Positions 17,426 to 26,960 are shown, counted from the first letter of the stretch. The stretch is 64,000 bases of DNA from Pseudanabaena sp. UWO311 (GCF_006937785.1 NZ_SJEE01000006.1:111279-175278), one strand, 5' to 3'. Translations and numbers: made by a program. Notes: generated from the letters alone by a model not told the origin.

Positions 17426-20275
17426 ATGAAGAGAATTCGATTTTGGATAGTAATTTGCCTTAGTTTTTTTCTAGTTCTAATTTCTCATCCACTTGTCGAG
17501 AGACTTTCTCCCATTTATGCACAAACTCCTTTTATTCAAAATATTCCCCTGCCACCTTTCAACATGCAAGGGCAAACCGAACTACAACCATTTGACGATT
17601 TAATCAAAGATCATCAAAAACTAGCGGGTTTATTTACGCTTTATCGTCATCAAGAGTCAGGTAAGGTTTTTGCCGAAATTAAACCCGAACAACTTAATCG
17701 CAACTTTTTGGCGGTGATGACCCTCGAATCTGGTTTAGGTGAGCGAGGTCTCTATCGTGGCGTTCCTCTCCGTGACTTAATGTTCACCCTTCGCCGCTTA
17801 AATAATAATTTACAATTTGTGGTTCCCAACACCAACTTTCGCGCTCAGCTAGGAGATCCACAAGAGCGATCGCTTAGTCAATCCTTTAGTGACTCGGTTT
17901 TGATATCACTACCAATTCGGAGCATTCATCCTAAAAACAAATCTTTTTTAGTTGATTTAGATCCTTTGATCTTGAGTGATGTTTTACCAAATTTGAGTAA
18001 AACCTTAGCCGCACAGCTTGGCGCTCCCTTCATCGCCGACCCCAGCAAATCTTATATCAGTAATGCGGAAGCATTTCCCCAAAATATTGAATTGGAATCG
18101 GTATTTAGCTTCATGGGAGCAGGAATACCAAACTCACAGTTTAGTCCTGACCTCAGTACCTTGTCCGACAGCAATGCTTTTACGCTCAAAGTCCGTTATA
18201 GCCTATCTCAACTCCCGACCCAAAATGGCTATCGTCCTCGATTTGCTGATGAGCGAGTTGGCTATTTTGTCACCGCCTATCAAGACTTTTCTAAAAAATC
18301 TGGCAAGACTCCATTTGTACGCTATATCAATCGTTGGCATTTAGAAAAGCAAAATCCCCATGATTTACTCTCTCCACCCAAACAACCGATCACATTTTGG
18401 ATTGAGAATACAGTTCCTTTAGAATATCGCAGTGCTGTGCGTGAAGGCGCGTTAATGTGGAATCGTGCTTTTGAGAAGATTGGATTTAAAGATGCGATCG
18501 CGGTAAAACAAATGCCCGATCGCGCTGATTGGAACCCAGCCGACATTCGCTATAACACGATTCGTTGGTTTAACTCGATTGATGGTTTCTTTGCGATGGG
18601 CCCATCTCGAACCAATCCCTTAACAGGTCAGATTCTTGATGCAGATATCATCATCGATAGTAATTTGATTCGGTCGATTAAGCAGAATTATGGAAGTGTT
18701 GCTCAACAAAATAGTTGGCAAAATTTGTCTTTTTTATCGCGGTTGACAGGTAATCCAAATCTATGCAGCTATGGCATGGATGCAAGGCGGATGCGCTATG
18801 ACAAACAGGCGATCGCATTACTCAGGAAACAACCGATTTCCACTCAGTTCAATAACAACTTGTTTATGTCTAGTGCTAATGATTTGTGCTATGGCATGGA
18901 AGCAGTGGAACAATTTCGGTTAGGCGCAATGTCTCTGTCTCTGTTTGAGAATGTGTTGCCTAGTAGCGATCGCATGAAGGACTATATCAATCAATTTGTG
19001 CGTGAAGTCACAGCCCATGAAGTTGGGCATACCTTGGGTTTGCGACACAACTTTCATGGTAGCGCGATGCTCTCCCCTGAGGAGTTGAATAATACAGAAA
19101 TTACTCGTAAAAGGGGTTTAGTTGCTTCTGTAATGGATTATAACGGTGTGAATCTTGCGCCGCAGGGGACAAAGCAAGGTGATTTCTTCACTAGTAAAGT
19201 TGGTGCGTATGATGAATGGGCGATCGCCTATGGATATACCCCAATTGATGCGATTATTCCTGCGGGAGAAATCAAGGAGCTAGAAAAAATAGCTAAGCTT
19301 GCACCGCAACCAGAGCTAGCCTATGCCCCCGATGAGGATGCATTCTCTGGACTTGATCCCAAGGTTCAAACCCATGACTTGAGCAACGATTCCGTTACTT
19401 ATGCGCAGTGGCAGTTTGATAATTCTCGTGTCATGTGGAATCGGATCGAGAAGCGCTATCCTGGGAAAGGAGAAAGTTTTAATGACACCAAAATTGCCTT
19501 CAATCAAGTGTTTGGGCATTATGCCTCTAACTTGTTTACCTTAGTTTCCTACGTGGGGGGACAATCATTTAATCGTTATCGTTCTGGTGATGCGATCGGG
19601 CGATTACCGTTTGAGCCAATTCCTGTCGCGAAGCAACGTGAAGCGATCGCGACGATTCAAAAAAATTTATTTGCGGCTGATGCTCTCAATTTTTCTCCAG
19701 ATCTGCTGAATAAACTGGCTCCATCCCGTTGGTATCACTGGGGTGCTTCACCTGATTTCTCTTCTCTGGACTATCCAATTCACGATCGCATTTTATCATT
19801 ACAAACCTTTGTCCTGAGTGATTTACTATCTTCAGAACGCTTGCAAAGGCTGCGGGACACCGAATTGAAAACTGCTGCGGGTCAAGCCCTAACATTGCCT
19901 GAGCTATTTGATACTTTACTGCAAGGTATTTGGACAGAAGTTCTGCAACCACCTAATGATTTAACTCAAGTTTCCAGTCTGCGCCGTTCACTTCAGCGTC
20001 AACATATGAATCTATTAGTTAATCTGGCTCTCCGCAATCGACTCTCCCCCGACAAAATCGATAACTTCCTTGACTTTGTAGTTGGAATGCAAACCAGTAA
20101 TCCACCTGAAGATGCTTGTACCCTTGCGTGGTATCAACTCCGTCAACTGCGCGATCGCCTTGCATCGGTATTGCGCGATCGCGGTGACAAGCTCGATCTC
20201 TACACTAAAGCCCATCTTGAAGAAGCAAGCGATCGCATTGCTAAAGCGATCGATGCTAAGTTACAGTCTCAGTAA
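17426..20275 (+). CDS. Secreted zinc-dependent metalloprotease (DUF5117/DUF4953 type)
   Basis: A 949-residue protein with an N-terminal signal (about residues 1-31, ending PIYAQ). The zinc-binding motif HEVGHTLGLRH is at His531-His541, giving the HExxHxxGxxH pattern of metzincin-like peptidases. N-terminal domain blocks (GLFTLYRHQESGKVFAEIK, LYRGVPLRDLMFTLRR) fit the DUF5118/5117 arrangement and the C-terminal half fits DUF4953. The substrate is unknown; it should act in the periplasm or outside the cell. It is monocistronic, with a compound repeat upstream and a 24-bp palindrome at its stop codon. Confidence 0.85.
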   Translation: MKRIRFWIVICLSFFLVLISHPLVERLSPIYAQTPFIQNIPLPPFNMQGQTELQPFDDLIKDHQKLAGLFTLYRHQESGKVFAEIKPEQLNRNFLAVMTLESGLGERGLYRGVPLRDLMFTLRRLNNNLQFVVPNTNFRAQLGDPQERSLSQSFSDSVLISLPIRSIHPKNKSFLVDLDPLILSDVLPNLSKTLAAQLGAPFIADPSKSYISNAEAFPQNIELESVFSFMGAGIPNSQFSPDLSTLSDSNAFTLKVRYSLSQLPTQNGYRPRFADERVGYFVTAYQDFSKKSGKTPFVRYINRWHLEKQNPHDLLSPPKQPITFWIENTVPLEYRSAVREGALMWNRAFEKIGFKDAIAVKQMPDRADWNPADIRYNTIRWFNSIDGFFAMGPSRTNPLTGQILDADIIIDSNLIRSIKQNYGSVAQQNSWQNLSFLSRLTGNPNLCSYGMDARRMRYDKQAIALLRKQPISTQFNNNLFMSSANDLCYGMEAVEQFRLGAMSLSLFENVLPSSDRMKDYINQFVREVTAHEVGHTLGLRHNFHGSAMLSPEELNNTEITRKRGLVASVMDYNGVNLAPQGTKQGDFFTSKVGAYDEWAIAYGYTPIDAIIPAGEIKELEKIAKLAPQPELAYAPDEDAFSGLDPKVQTHDLSNDSVTYAQWQFDNSRVMWNRIEKRYPGKGESFNDTKIAFNQVFGHYASNLFTLVSYVGGQSFNRYRSGDAIGRLPFEPIPVAKQREAIATIQKNLFAADALNFSPDLLNKLAPSRWYHWGASPDFSSLDYPIHDRILSLQTFVLSDLLSSERLQRLRDTELKTAAGQALTLPELFDTLLQGIWTEVLQPPNDLTQVSSLRRSLQRQHMNLLVNLALRNRLSPDKIDNFLDFVVGMQTSNPPEDACTLAWYQLRQLRDRLASVLRDRGDKLDLYTKAHLEEASDRIAKAIDAKLQSQ

Positions 20276-20320
20276 TTGAACTAAAAAGGGGGGCTATAGC
20301 CCCCCTTTTTAGTTCAATTA
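20273..20320. terminator. 24-bp perfect palindrome at the metalloprotease stop
   Basis: Arms 20273-20296 and 20297-20320 are exact complements with no spacer (centre GGCTATAGCC, a run of G/C above AAAAA/TTTTT). The protease TAA is the first three bases of the left arm. It separates two convergent genes. Confidence 0.85.
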
Positions 20321-20336
20321 CAATATTGAGCTGTTT

Positions 20337-21161
20337 TTACCTAGCTTCAGGCGATGGGGTCACTTTTTTTGGTGAAGGAATTAAATAAGCGATAACTGCT
20401 CCACCAACAAAACCTGCTACATTGCGAACAATGGGAACCCATTCACTAGTGCGCGTCAGAACTGGACCCAGACCAAATGAAATGAATAACATGCCCCAAA
20501 GTGGGGTGAAGATTAGCGCCCATTTCCAAGCAAATATTTCTCCATCTTTACGAGGATGCCCCGCAAACCCAAAGATCACGCCACCGACAATGGAAGTAAT
20601 CAGCGTCAAAATCCATTGCTCTTGAGGAATGCCTGGGACAACTGCACAGCCATCTTGATCGAGACAAGTTGCGATCGCATCAATAGCCGACAAGATCGAT
20701 TGGTCATACCCTTGATCACGCACATAGAACTGGTTGCCATAGCGAGACTGCAACTCAATCCAGAAGCTACGTGATAGCAACGGATACACCGCATCACCGA
20801 CGCTAAAGTTTAGTAGGTTGCGTCCACGCCCATCAGCTACAAGCATAACGCTGCTCTCGTCTAGCCCCCAAAACTCCTTAACTGCTCGCCCTGGGGTGCG
20901 ATCGACTTGGGTTAGAACCCTCAATTTCCAGCCCGTTTGTTCTTCAAATTTAGTTAACTTTTGATCAAGAGCTAACTCTTCAGACTCAGTTAAAAAGCGC
21001 CCCAAATCGATTACGTTTGTGTACTTTTCAGGCAATAGCTCTGGTGCATCAAAAGCATGAGCCGCAGGAATATGGGTGAAGGCGATCGCTAAGGGCAACA
21101 TTATGGCGATAGCGATCTTGCTAAATCTCTGAATAATCTTTGGTAAGGAGAAGTTAATCAT
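20337..21161 (-). CDS. TPM-domain membrane protein (Psb32/TLP18.3-like)
   Basis: A 274-residue protein with a signal peptide ending near AHAFDA, a TPM domain (VIDLGRFLTESEELALDQKLTKFEEQTGW-like start, VMLVADGRGRNLLNFSVG) and two or three membrane helices at the C-terminus. The build matches cyanobacterial Psb32 and plant TLP18.3, which help photosystem II repair after light damage. The extra C-terminal helices and GHPRKDGE loop are consistent with that family. I assign the function by analogy only. It is divergent from rbgA. Confidence 0.78.
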   Translation of the reverse strand: MINFSLPKIIQRFSKIAIAIMLPLAIAFTHIPAAHAFDAPELLPEKYTNVIDLGRFLTESEELALDQKLTKFEEQTGWKLRVLTQVDRTPGRAVKEFWGLDESSVMLVADGRGRNLLNFSVGDAVYPLLSRSFWIELQSRYGNQFYVRDQGYDQSILSAIDAIATCLDQDGCAVVPGIPQEQWILTLITSIVGGVIFGFAGHPRKDGEIFAWKWALIFTPLWGMLFISFGLGPVLTRTSEWVPIVRNVAGFVGGAVIAYLIPSPKKVTPSPEAR

Positions 21162-21271
21162 GATTTTTTTAAAGTTTAAATTTAATTAAAATTAAAGGCA
21201 GATCTTAATATTTCTTAATATCTTAGCAACAGTATATAGTTAAAGATACTTTCTCTCCGTATTTTTTTCCT

Positions 21272-22111
21272 ATGGCAAGCCCAATCCAGTGGTATCCAGG
21301 TCATATCGCCAAAGCTGAAAAGCAGTTGTTAGAACAACTAAAATTGGTTGATGTGGTCATTGAAGTGCGTGATTCGCGCATTTTAATGTCTAGTAAGCAC
21401 CCCAAAATTGAAAAATGGGTGGAGGGAAAGTCGCACATTTTAGTATGCAATCGCATTGATGCCATCACCTCAAACGTAAAAACACAGTGGATGCGATGGT
21501 TTTCCGAGCAGGATCGCATGGCGTATTTCACTGATGCTCAGGCTGGCAAAGGCATGGTGGATTTACTCAAAGCCGCCCAAGTTGCAGGCGAGAAAGTAAA
21601 TGAACGGCGGCACGGTCGGGGCATGTTGCCACGTCCTGTACGTGCAGTTGTAGTTGGGTTCCCTAATGTCGGCAAATCGGCACTGATTAATCGGTTGCTT
21701 AAGAAAAGGGTAGTGGCGAGTTCCAATAAAGCAGGTGTAACCCGCCAGTTGCGCTGGATTCGGATTTCTGATCAGATCGAGTTGCTCGATACCCCTGGGG
21801 TAATTCCCCCTTTGCTACATGACCAAGATGCGGCGATGAAACTTGCTATTTGTGATGATATCGGTCAGGCTGCCTACGACAATGTCTTAGTGGCAGCGGA
21901 AGCTGTGGATTTGTTGATTAAGCTCAATGCTAAGTTGAGTAGTCGTTACGTCATCGATCCTGCAACGGTAACTTCAGGGATTGAGTATATTCATGAAGTT
22001 GCGGCTTTAAATAAATTTCAAGGCGATTTAGATAAGGTTGCAAGGCTAATTTTGTATGATTTCCGTAAGGGCAAACTAGGGGCGATCGCTCTAGAAATGC
22101 CACCTCAATAA
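21272..22111 (+). CDS. rbgA: Ribosome biogenesis GTPase YlqF/RbgA
   Basis: A circularly permuted GTPase of 279 residues: the G4 motif NRID comes first (about 60-63), then the P-loop GFPNVGKSALINRL (about 129-142), then G3 DTPG. The start IQWYPGHIAKAEKQL is diagnostic for YlqF. It assists assembly of the 50S subunit. The C-terminal helical region is of normal length. It ends about 20 bp before copy C of the compound repeat. Confidence 0.95.
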   Translation: MASPIQWYPGHIAKAEKQLLEQLKLVDVVIEVRDSRILMSSKHPKIEKWVEGKSHILVCNRIDAITSNVKTQWMRWFSEQDRMAYFTDAQAGKGMVDLLKAAQVAGEKVNERRHGRGMLPRPVRAVVVGFPNVGKSALINRLLKKRVVASSNKAGVTRQLRWIRISDQIELLDTPGVIPPLLHDQDAAMKLAICDDIGQAAYDNVLVAAEAVDLLIKLNAKLSSRYVIDPATVTSGIEYIHEVAALNKFQGDLDKVARLILYDFRKGKLGAIALEMPPQ

Positions 22112-22133
22112 GTACCTTGGCATTTATAGTGGA

Positions 22134-22258
22134 TTAGCCCTGCACTCAAGTGCGGTCTAAAAGCTCAAACCCGTTGAAACGGGTTAACCTTAGAATTATT
22201 CTTTAGTCTGCTTCAGCAGACTTTAGCTTTTAGCCAAGAACTTGAGTTCTTGGTTTAT
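22134..22258 (+). repeat. Compound three-hairpin dispersed repeat, copy C
   Basis: Same order as copy B, with changes in the middle hairpin (AGTCTGCTTCAGCAGACT) that keep pairing intact, so the structure is conserved while the sequence drifts. It lies between rbgA and the folB-rnhA fusion, both rightward, and ends 24 bp before the start codon. Confidence 0.85.
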
Positions 22259-22282
22259 TTTCAACTAGTATTACTCAACCAG

Positions 22283-23188
22283 ATGACAAGCAAAATTTAT
22301 TTAAAAGGCGTAAGGGCATATGGATATGTGGGATATCTGCCCGAAGAAAATGTACTAGGACAATGGTTTGAGGTGGAGGCAACCCTATGGGTAGATTTTG
22401 AGAAGGCTAGCCATAATGACGAAATTGAAGATACGGTTAATTATGTGTCCTGCATTCGCAAGATTGAAAATCTCATTCAGACGCAGAAATTTAAACTAAT
22501 CGAGAGATTAGTTGGCGCGATCGCAGACAGCCTGCTCGAAGAAGAAAAAATCGCACAGGTCGAAGTACGAGTGATCAAGCAACCGCCAATTCCCAATTTT
22601 CTAGGCTCTGTTGCCGTAGAAATTGTGCGATCGCGCTCTCAAGTCACCTCCACAAAGACCAAACCAGAATCAACTCCAGAACCTATATCTCTCCCCCAAT
22701 CACCAATCACCGAATCCCAATTACCAATCACCAGTTCCACCGAATCCAAAATCATCAGCATCCACACTGACGGTGCTTGCTCCAAAAATCCAGGTCCTGG
22801 CGGTTGGGGCGTAGTCATCCATTTCTCCGATGGCAGTACTAAAGAACTCGGCGGAGGCATCCGTGAAACCACAAATAATCAAATGGAACTACAAGGCGCG
22901 ATCGCAGCTTTAGAATTTCTCTCCACTCACAAACAATCCACTCCCGTCGATCTCTATACCGATAGTAAATATGTGCTAGATGGGATTACCAAATGGATTA
23001 AAGGCTGGAAAAAGAACGGGTGGAAAACCAAGGACAATAAGCCTGTCAAAAATCAAGAATTTTGGCAACAACTCGATCCTCTCAATTCATCAAATATTCG
23101 CTGGCATTGGGTAGAAGGACATTCTGGCGATCCTGATAACGAAAGATGCGATGCGATCGCCCGTAGCTACACCGCAAAATATATGTAA
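22283..23188 (+). CDS. Fusion of dihydroneopterin aldolase (FolB) and ribonuclease HI
   Basis: One continuous frame of 301 residues. Residues 1-117 are FolB ([18 protein letters not shown], then [18 protein letters not shown] with the conserved Lys99), which cleaves dihydroneopterin in folate synthesis. Residues about 118-155 are a Pro/Ser/Thr-rich linker. Residues about 156-301 are RNase HI with its active site complete: Asp163 (HTDGAC), Glu202 (NQMELQ), Asp227 (YTDSKY), His280 (EGHSG) and Asp290 (NERCD). The start at 22283 fits the FolB N-terminus; an upstream TTG/GTG extension would run into repeat copy C. I know of no functional link between the two enzymes. The linker DNA is made of short repeats, suggesting fusion across a former intergenic gap. 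Confidence 0.9.
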   Translation: MTSKIYLKGVRAYGYVGYLPEENVLGQWFEVEATLWVDFEKASHNDEIEDTVNYVSCIRKIENLIQTQKFKLIERLVGAIADSLLEEEKIAQVEVRVIKQPPIPNFLGSVAVEIVRSRSQVTSTKTKPESTPEPISLPQSPITESQLPITSSTESKIISIHTDGACSKNPGPGGWGVVIHFSDGSTKELGGGIRETTNNQMELQGAIAALEFLSTHKQSTPVDLYTDSKYVLDGITKWIKGWKKNGWKTKDNKPVKNQEFWQQLDPLNSSNIRWHWVEGHSGDPDNERCDAIARSYTAKYM

Positions 23189-23274
23189 TAAAGAACAGCC
23201 TTACAGAGAGGGCATGTTAGAATTTCTTCAAAGTCTTACCAGAAAATTACAGATGTAAAAGAGGATATCTAAAA

Positions 23275-24054
23275 ATGCCCTCCCCCTTCCCTGGCATGAA
23301 TCCTTATTTAGAAAACCCTGAACTATGGTCGGCTGTGCATAGTCGATTGATCGTGGCGATCGCTGATGCCCTCGCAGAAACCATTAGCCAAGACTATCGC
23401 ATTGAAATCGAGAAGCTCACCTATTGGAGTGATGAAACAGGAGACGATCTGCTAATTGGGATACCAGACGTTGCTTTGCTTAGTCGAAGTACAACAAGCA
23501 GTGAAAAAAATATTGCCACCGCAGTTGCCGCACGAACAGCGATCGCCCCAACTCGCATTCTCTTGCCAACATATGAAGAAATTAGTGAACGCTATCTAGA
23601 AATTCGTGAAGTCCAAACTGGAAAAGTAATCACAGCGATCGAGATACTTTCTCCTAAAAATAAAAAGACAGGTGAGGGACGTGAAGCTTATCTCCGCAAA
23701 AGAAGGCGAATTTTACAAACCCAAACTCATTTTGTGGAAATTGATCTCTTAAGAACTAACCCATCCTTTTTACAAGGACAACTTCCTGCGTCTGATTATC
23801 ATATTCTGGTCAGCCGCAGCCACGAGCGTCCTGCTGCTGATTTATATGCTTTTTCAATACGCGATCGCATTCCTAATTTCTCTATTCCGCTACGCTTAGG
23901 TGAATTAGAGCCGACACTAGACCTACAAGTTTTAGTGGATCAGGTTTATCAGCGCGGACGTTATGACTTAGCGATCGACTATTCTCAACCCACGCAACCA
24001 CGTTTGAATAGTGAAGATGAAATTTGGACAAGCAGCCTTCTCACGAGCAAATAA
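23275..24054 (+). CDS. DUF4058-family protein
   Basis: A 259-residue protein beginning MPSPFPGMNPYLE, the hallmark of DUF4058, a family abundant in cyanobacteria with no known function. The core has PDVALL, YLEIREV and TAIEILSPKNK, in a PD-(D/E)XK-like arrangement of acidic and lysine residues (VITAIEILSPKNK), so a nuclease-like fold is conceivable but unproven. The last codons overlap, in antisense, a truncated antitoxin reading frame (24031-24153). Confidence 0.88.
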   Translation: MPSPFPGMNPYLENPELWSAVHSRLIVAIADALAETISQDYRIEIEKLTYWSDETGDDLLIGIPDVALLSRSTTSSEKNIATAVAARTAIAPTRILLPTYEEISERYLEIREVQTGKVITAIEILSPKNKKTGEGREAYLRKRRRILQTQTHFVEIDLLRTNPSFLQGQLPASDYHILVSRSHERPAADLYAFSIRDRIPNFSIPLRLGELEPTLDLQVLVDQVYQRGRYDLAIDYSQPTQPRLNSEDEIWTSSLLTSK

Positions 24055-24153
24055 CATTTGCCGCAATATCGAAAACTCAACATCCATACTTTCATAAGCC
24101 GCAAAAGTTTGAGGATTGGATAAAGCTTTAGCTTTTAGTTCAGCATGATTCAT
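24031..24153 (-). pseudogene. Truncated HigA/XRE-type antitoxin N-terminus
   Basis: From an ATG at 24153, preceded by a strong GGAGG Shine-Dalgarno, about 41 codons read like the start of an XRE-family antitoxin (AELKAKALSNP, then AYESMDVEFSILRQML, then AREKA). The similarity then stops. What follows in frame is the antisense of the DUF4058 C-terminus, and the helix-turn-helix is missing. No toxin gene is seen upstream. I read it as a remnant cut off by whatever brought DUF4058 next to it. Confidence 0.6.
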
Positions 24154-24361
24154 TATTTTTAACCTCCAATAGACGCGATCGCAACATAATCACAATAAAA
24201 AGCGATCGCCCTAACCCTCATCTCTCGGATTTTGTATAACAGCGATTAATGATTATTAAGATTTAAATATGTACTTGAAATTTTCGAGCAATTATATCTA
24301 GAGATCGGCTCTCTACTTCGATCTATCTAATAAGCAGGTAATCTCCACTCCTCTCTTATAA
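24154..24361. other. Short gap without recognisable gene
   Basis: AT-rich sequence upstream of the antitoxin remnant with a few GCGATCGC sites near its left end and none near the GIY-YIG gene. No toxin partner, hairpin or promoter is evident. Confidence 0.4.
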
Positions 24362-25267
24362 CTATTTTTTGATAAAAACAACTTTGCTTAGAAAAGCACC
24401 ATTGTTAGCTCTTTTAACTTCAAAACCCACTAGGCTCAAATATTCATAAAAATCTGCCGTAAAACATTGCCCACTATCTGAACAGAATCCTCTAATATAA
24501 AGATTGAATTTTTCATTAATGGAATCAACACCGCGCCATTTGTAACCTTTTTTGATCCAATTTTTTATAAAATTAAGAGCCTCTGGCTTTAAATATTCAA
24601 AGTCTTCTGGACTAATTCTCTTCTCAAGCCATAAAGCAGGATAAAGTTCATACTCCAAACATTGCATAGATTGACATATTTTTTCTATCCATTTTCTTCT
24701 CGTTGTTTCTTGAATACCTTGAGGTGGATGATCAACAAGTAGCATCATCTTTTTAATTATTCTAGAACGAATATTTGTTTTCTGACTCAATTCGATAGGT
24801 GATATGCCTTTTTCTTCCATTAACTTTCCTAAATTCCAACCATACCCACTATCTAGATCTGGATAATTTAAGCAATGAATTTGCATATTCCACATGGGCT
24901 GAAAATGCCAGATAAGTTCTGTTTCAATAGCAATCAAATATTCTTTGTTACATGTGTTAATTTCATGCCAGTAAATATCGATAATACAATTATTTTTTTC
25001 GAGCACTCGCCTAACTTTTTTGATATGATGATGACTTTGCCAACGTTTCTTTAAATTAATAGTTTCTCCGATGTAAAGTAGATCTCCTCTCTTTCTACTT
25101 ATATTTTCCCAAACAATTACAAAGTATATCCCTATAGCTGCGGGAATATTTTGAGTCTCTGGAAACTGAATGTAAGGCAATTCAATTAAATCTTTAAATT
25201 TATATTGAGAGATTACATTCTCTAAGGTTGAACTTTCATAAATATCAATGTCATTCAGTTTAATCAT
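24362..25267 (-). CDS. GIY-YIG nuclease-domain protein with a helix-turn-helix segment
   Basis: A protein of 301 residues from the ATG at 25267 (an ATG at 25324 is possible). The GIY-YIG fold is seen as GIYFV (46-50), LLYIGETINLKKRW (64-75, with Arg75), Glu117 and the terminal Asn127, so the nuclease looks intact. Residues about 145-178 (LGKLMEEKGISPIELSQ, then RSRIIKKMM) look like an XRE helix-turn-helix. The last 120 residues are unassigned. The gene is AT-rich and lacks GCGATCGC, unlike its neighbours, suggesting recent transfer. It may be a selfish or defence nuclease, but no partner gene is adjacent. Confidence 0.72.
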   Translation of the reverse strand: MIKLNDIDIYESSTLENVISQYKFKDLIELPYIQFPETQNIPAAIGIYFVIVWENISRKRGDLLYIGETINLKKRWQSHHHIKKVRRVLEKNNCIIDIYWHEINTCNKEYLIAIETELIWHFQPMWNMQIHCLNYPDLDSGYGWNLGKLMEEKGISPIELSQKTNIRSRIIKKMMLLVDHPPQGIQETTRRKWIEKICQSMQCLEYELYPALWLEKRISPEDFEYLKPEALNFIKNWIKKGYKWRGVDSINEKFNLYIRGFCSDSGQCFTADFYEYLSLVGFEVKRANNGAFLSKVVFIKK

Positions 25268-25455
25268 CGCTAATTTAAAACAAAAAACAAATATATATGA
25301 ATCTATCTTCTCAAGCCAAGACATTTAAAGCCTAGACATTTAGACTTCTGGACAAAGCACTTATTGCTTGAGAGGAACTTAAATTAACCCGATCTTTATA
25401 CTCAGTCAAAACGATTACTCCTAGCCCTCATCTTCTAAATTGGGTCATAGGCAAT

Positions 25456-26655
25456 TTAAACATGAAGATCGGGAGGTGCAAAATCAAAGGGTAGCTCGTT
25501 GTTAATTGCTTGAATCTGTTTTGCCTCGTAAGTATTTATCTCACCGATATAGGGAACTAGAATTTGCTTGAGCCGATCGCGATAGAAGCGATGCAAACTA
25601 TAATTTGGAGTCGCAGGAAATCCACGCCTTTTTTTGTGTTGTCCACCCGCCCCTGGGTCAAAGCGTTTAATTCCCTGTGCGATCGCCCATTCGATCGGTT
25701 TGTAATAGCAAGCATTGAAATGTAAACAATCGATTTCTTGAACCGATCCCCAATAACGCCCAAATAGCTGATCGTCTTTGCGAATACAAAATGACATGCC
25801 CAAAGGTTGTGGATGATCCGCGATCTCACCCGCCACAAACACAAGGCGATCGCGAAAACTATGGGCGAGATTTTCAAAAAACTTGCGATTTAAATATTTG
25901 CTACCGCCCCAAAATTTATTGCAATGATCGTTATACAGCTCATACATATAGCCATAGAAATAATGCGGAATCTCTTCACCCGTATAAACGCGCATGTTAA
26001 TTCCTGTACTTTCCACCGATTTACGTTCACGTTTAATATTTCGGCGCTGATTGGCATTGAAATTTTTGAGATAATCATCAAAATCGGTAAATTCTTGATT
26101 TTCCCAAACATAACTATGGTGCATCCAAGTTGTAAATCCTCGCGACTCCAACTCATGCTTCCAACTAGGATCAACATATAAAAAGTTGCAGCCCGACATT
26201 TGGTGTTTGTCGCAAAGGCGATCGATCTCAGCAAGCATCAAATCATAAATTTTTGATACCTCATCAGCGCGATCGCAAAGCTCAGGATGCACCAAAAAGC
26301 GATAACCCACCGCAGGGGTAAATGGAGCCATTCCCAATAATTTCGGATAATACTCAATCCCCAACCGATAGGATAAATCCGCCCATTGGTGGTCAAATAC
26401 AAACTCGCCTTGGCTGTGCCCCTTCAAATACAAAGGCGCAGCCGCCACTAATACATCACCTTGCCATACCAATAAATGACTAGGTAGCCATCCCTGCTGT
26501 GCGATCGCACAACCAGAAGATTCCAAATTCGAGAGCCATTCCCATTCAAAAAAAGGAGTAGCCAAAGGTTTTGCGAGAATATTCCATGCTTCAGACTTAA
26601 CCTTATTAACTGTATCCACCCAAGTCGTCGTATAACGCGGAGATTGTTGCAGCAT
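25456..26655 (-). CDS. FemAB/GNAT-like acyltransferase (DUF482, peptidogalycan type)
   Basis: A 399-residue protein of the family often named 'GNAT N-acetyltransferase' or 'peptidogalycan biosynthesis protein'. Typical blocks are PFFEWEWLSNLESSGC near 38-53, LYLKGHSQGEFVFDHQWA, RRNIKRERKSV, and FDPGAGGQHKKRRGF in the C-terminal third. It probably transfers an acyl or aminoacyl group to a cell-envelope or small-molecule acceptor. The substrate is unknown. The gene stands alone, with about 400 bp of non-coding DNA upstream. Confidence 0.82.
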   Translation of the reverse strand: MLQQSPRYTTTWVDTVNKVKSEAWNILAKPLATPFFEWEWLSNLESSGCAIAQQGWLPSHLLVWQGDVLVAAAPLYLKGHSQGEFVFDHQWADLSYRLGIEYYPKLLGMAPFTPAVGYRFLVHPELCDRADEVSKIYDLMLAEIDRLCDKHQMSGCNFLYVDPSWKHELESRGFTTWMHHSYVWENQEFTDFDDYLKNFNANQRRNIKRERKSVESTGINMRVYTGEEIPHYFYGYMYELYNDHCNKFWGGSKYLNRKFFENLAHSFRDRLVFVAGEIADHPQPLGMSFCIRKDDQLFGRYWGSVQEIDCLHFNACYYKPIEWAIAQGIKRFDPGAGGQHKKRRGFPATPNYSLHRFYRDRLKQILVPYIGEINTYEAKQIQAINNELPFDFAPPDLHV

Positions 26656-26797
26656 AGTGAAAGTCTTGGCAATGTTAAGTAAAGTATTTAGTATACATAG
26701 CTTAACAAATTAAGTTATTTACAATAATTTTACGTTGTTACTTTTAGATAGTTTTTTGCGCACCACTATTTCTTGACGGGGAAGGGAGTAAAACATA

Positions 26798-26850
26798 AAA
26801 CCCAAAATAAAAGTGGCAGCACGAAGCACCGCCACTTTTATTTTGGGTTT
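26798..26850. repeat. 20-bp palindrome in the gap before the TonB receptor gene
   Basis: Arms 26798-26817 and 26831-26850 (AAACCCAAAATAAAAGTGGC and complement) enclose AGCACGAAGCACC. The outer AAACCCAAA and inner AGTGGC...GCGAAGC pattern echoes the palindrome at 62979-63019, so the two are probably relatives, this one with a decayed tip. The rest of 26656-27057 holds the 18-bp repeats listed next and no gene. Confidence 0.65.
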
Positions 26851-26960
26851 AGATTTGTCCTACTCTCTTTTACTACTATGTAATCCCAAATAAAATTTTT
26901 CATTTGACAGCCTGTCTTTTGACATTTCTCATTAAGCAACAAATACTGGAATGTTGATCA

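Noticed and set aside
25890..26234. Long antisense frame within the acyltransferase gene, and similar antisense frames in fusA, tuf, trpB, gmk and others
   Set aside because: They are shadows of strongly conserved genes on the other strand, with no motif or start signal of their own.
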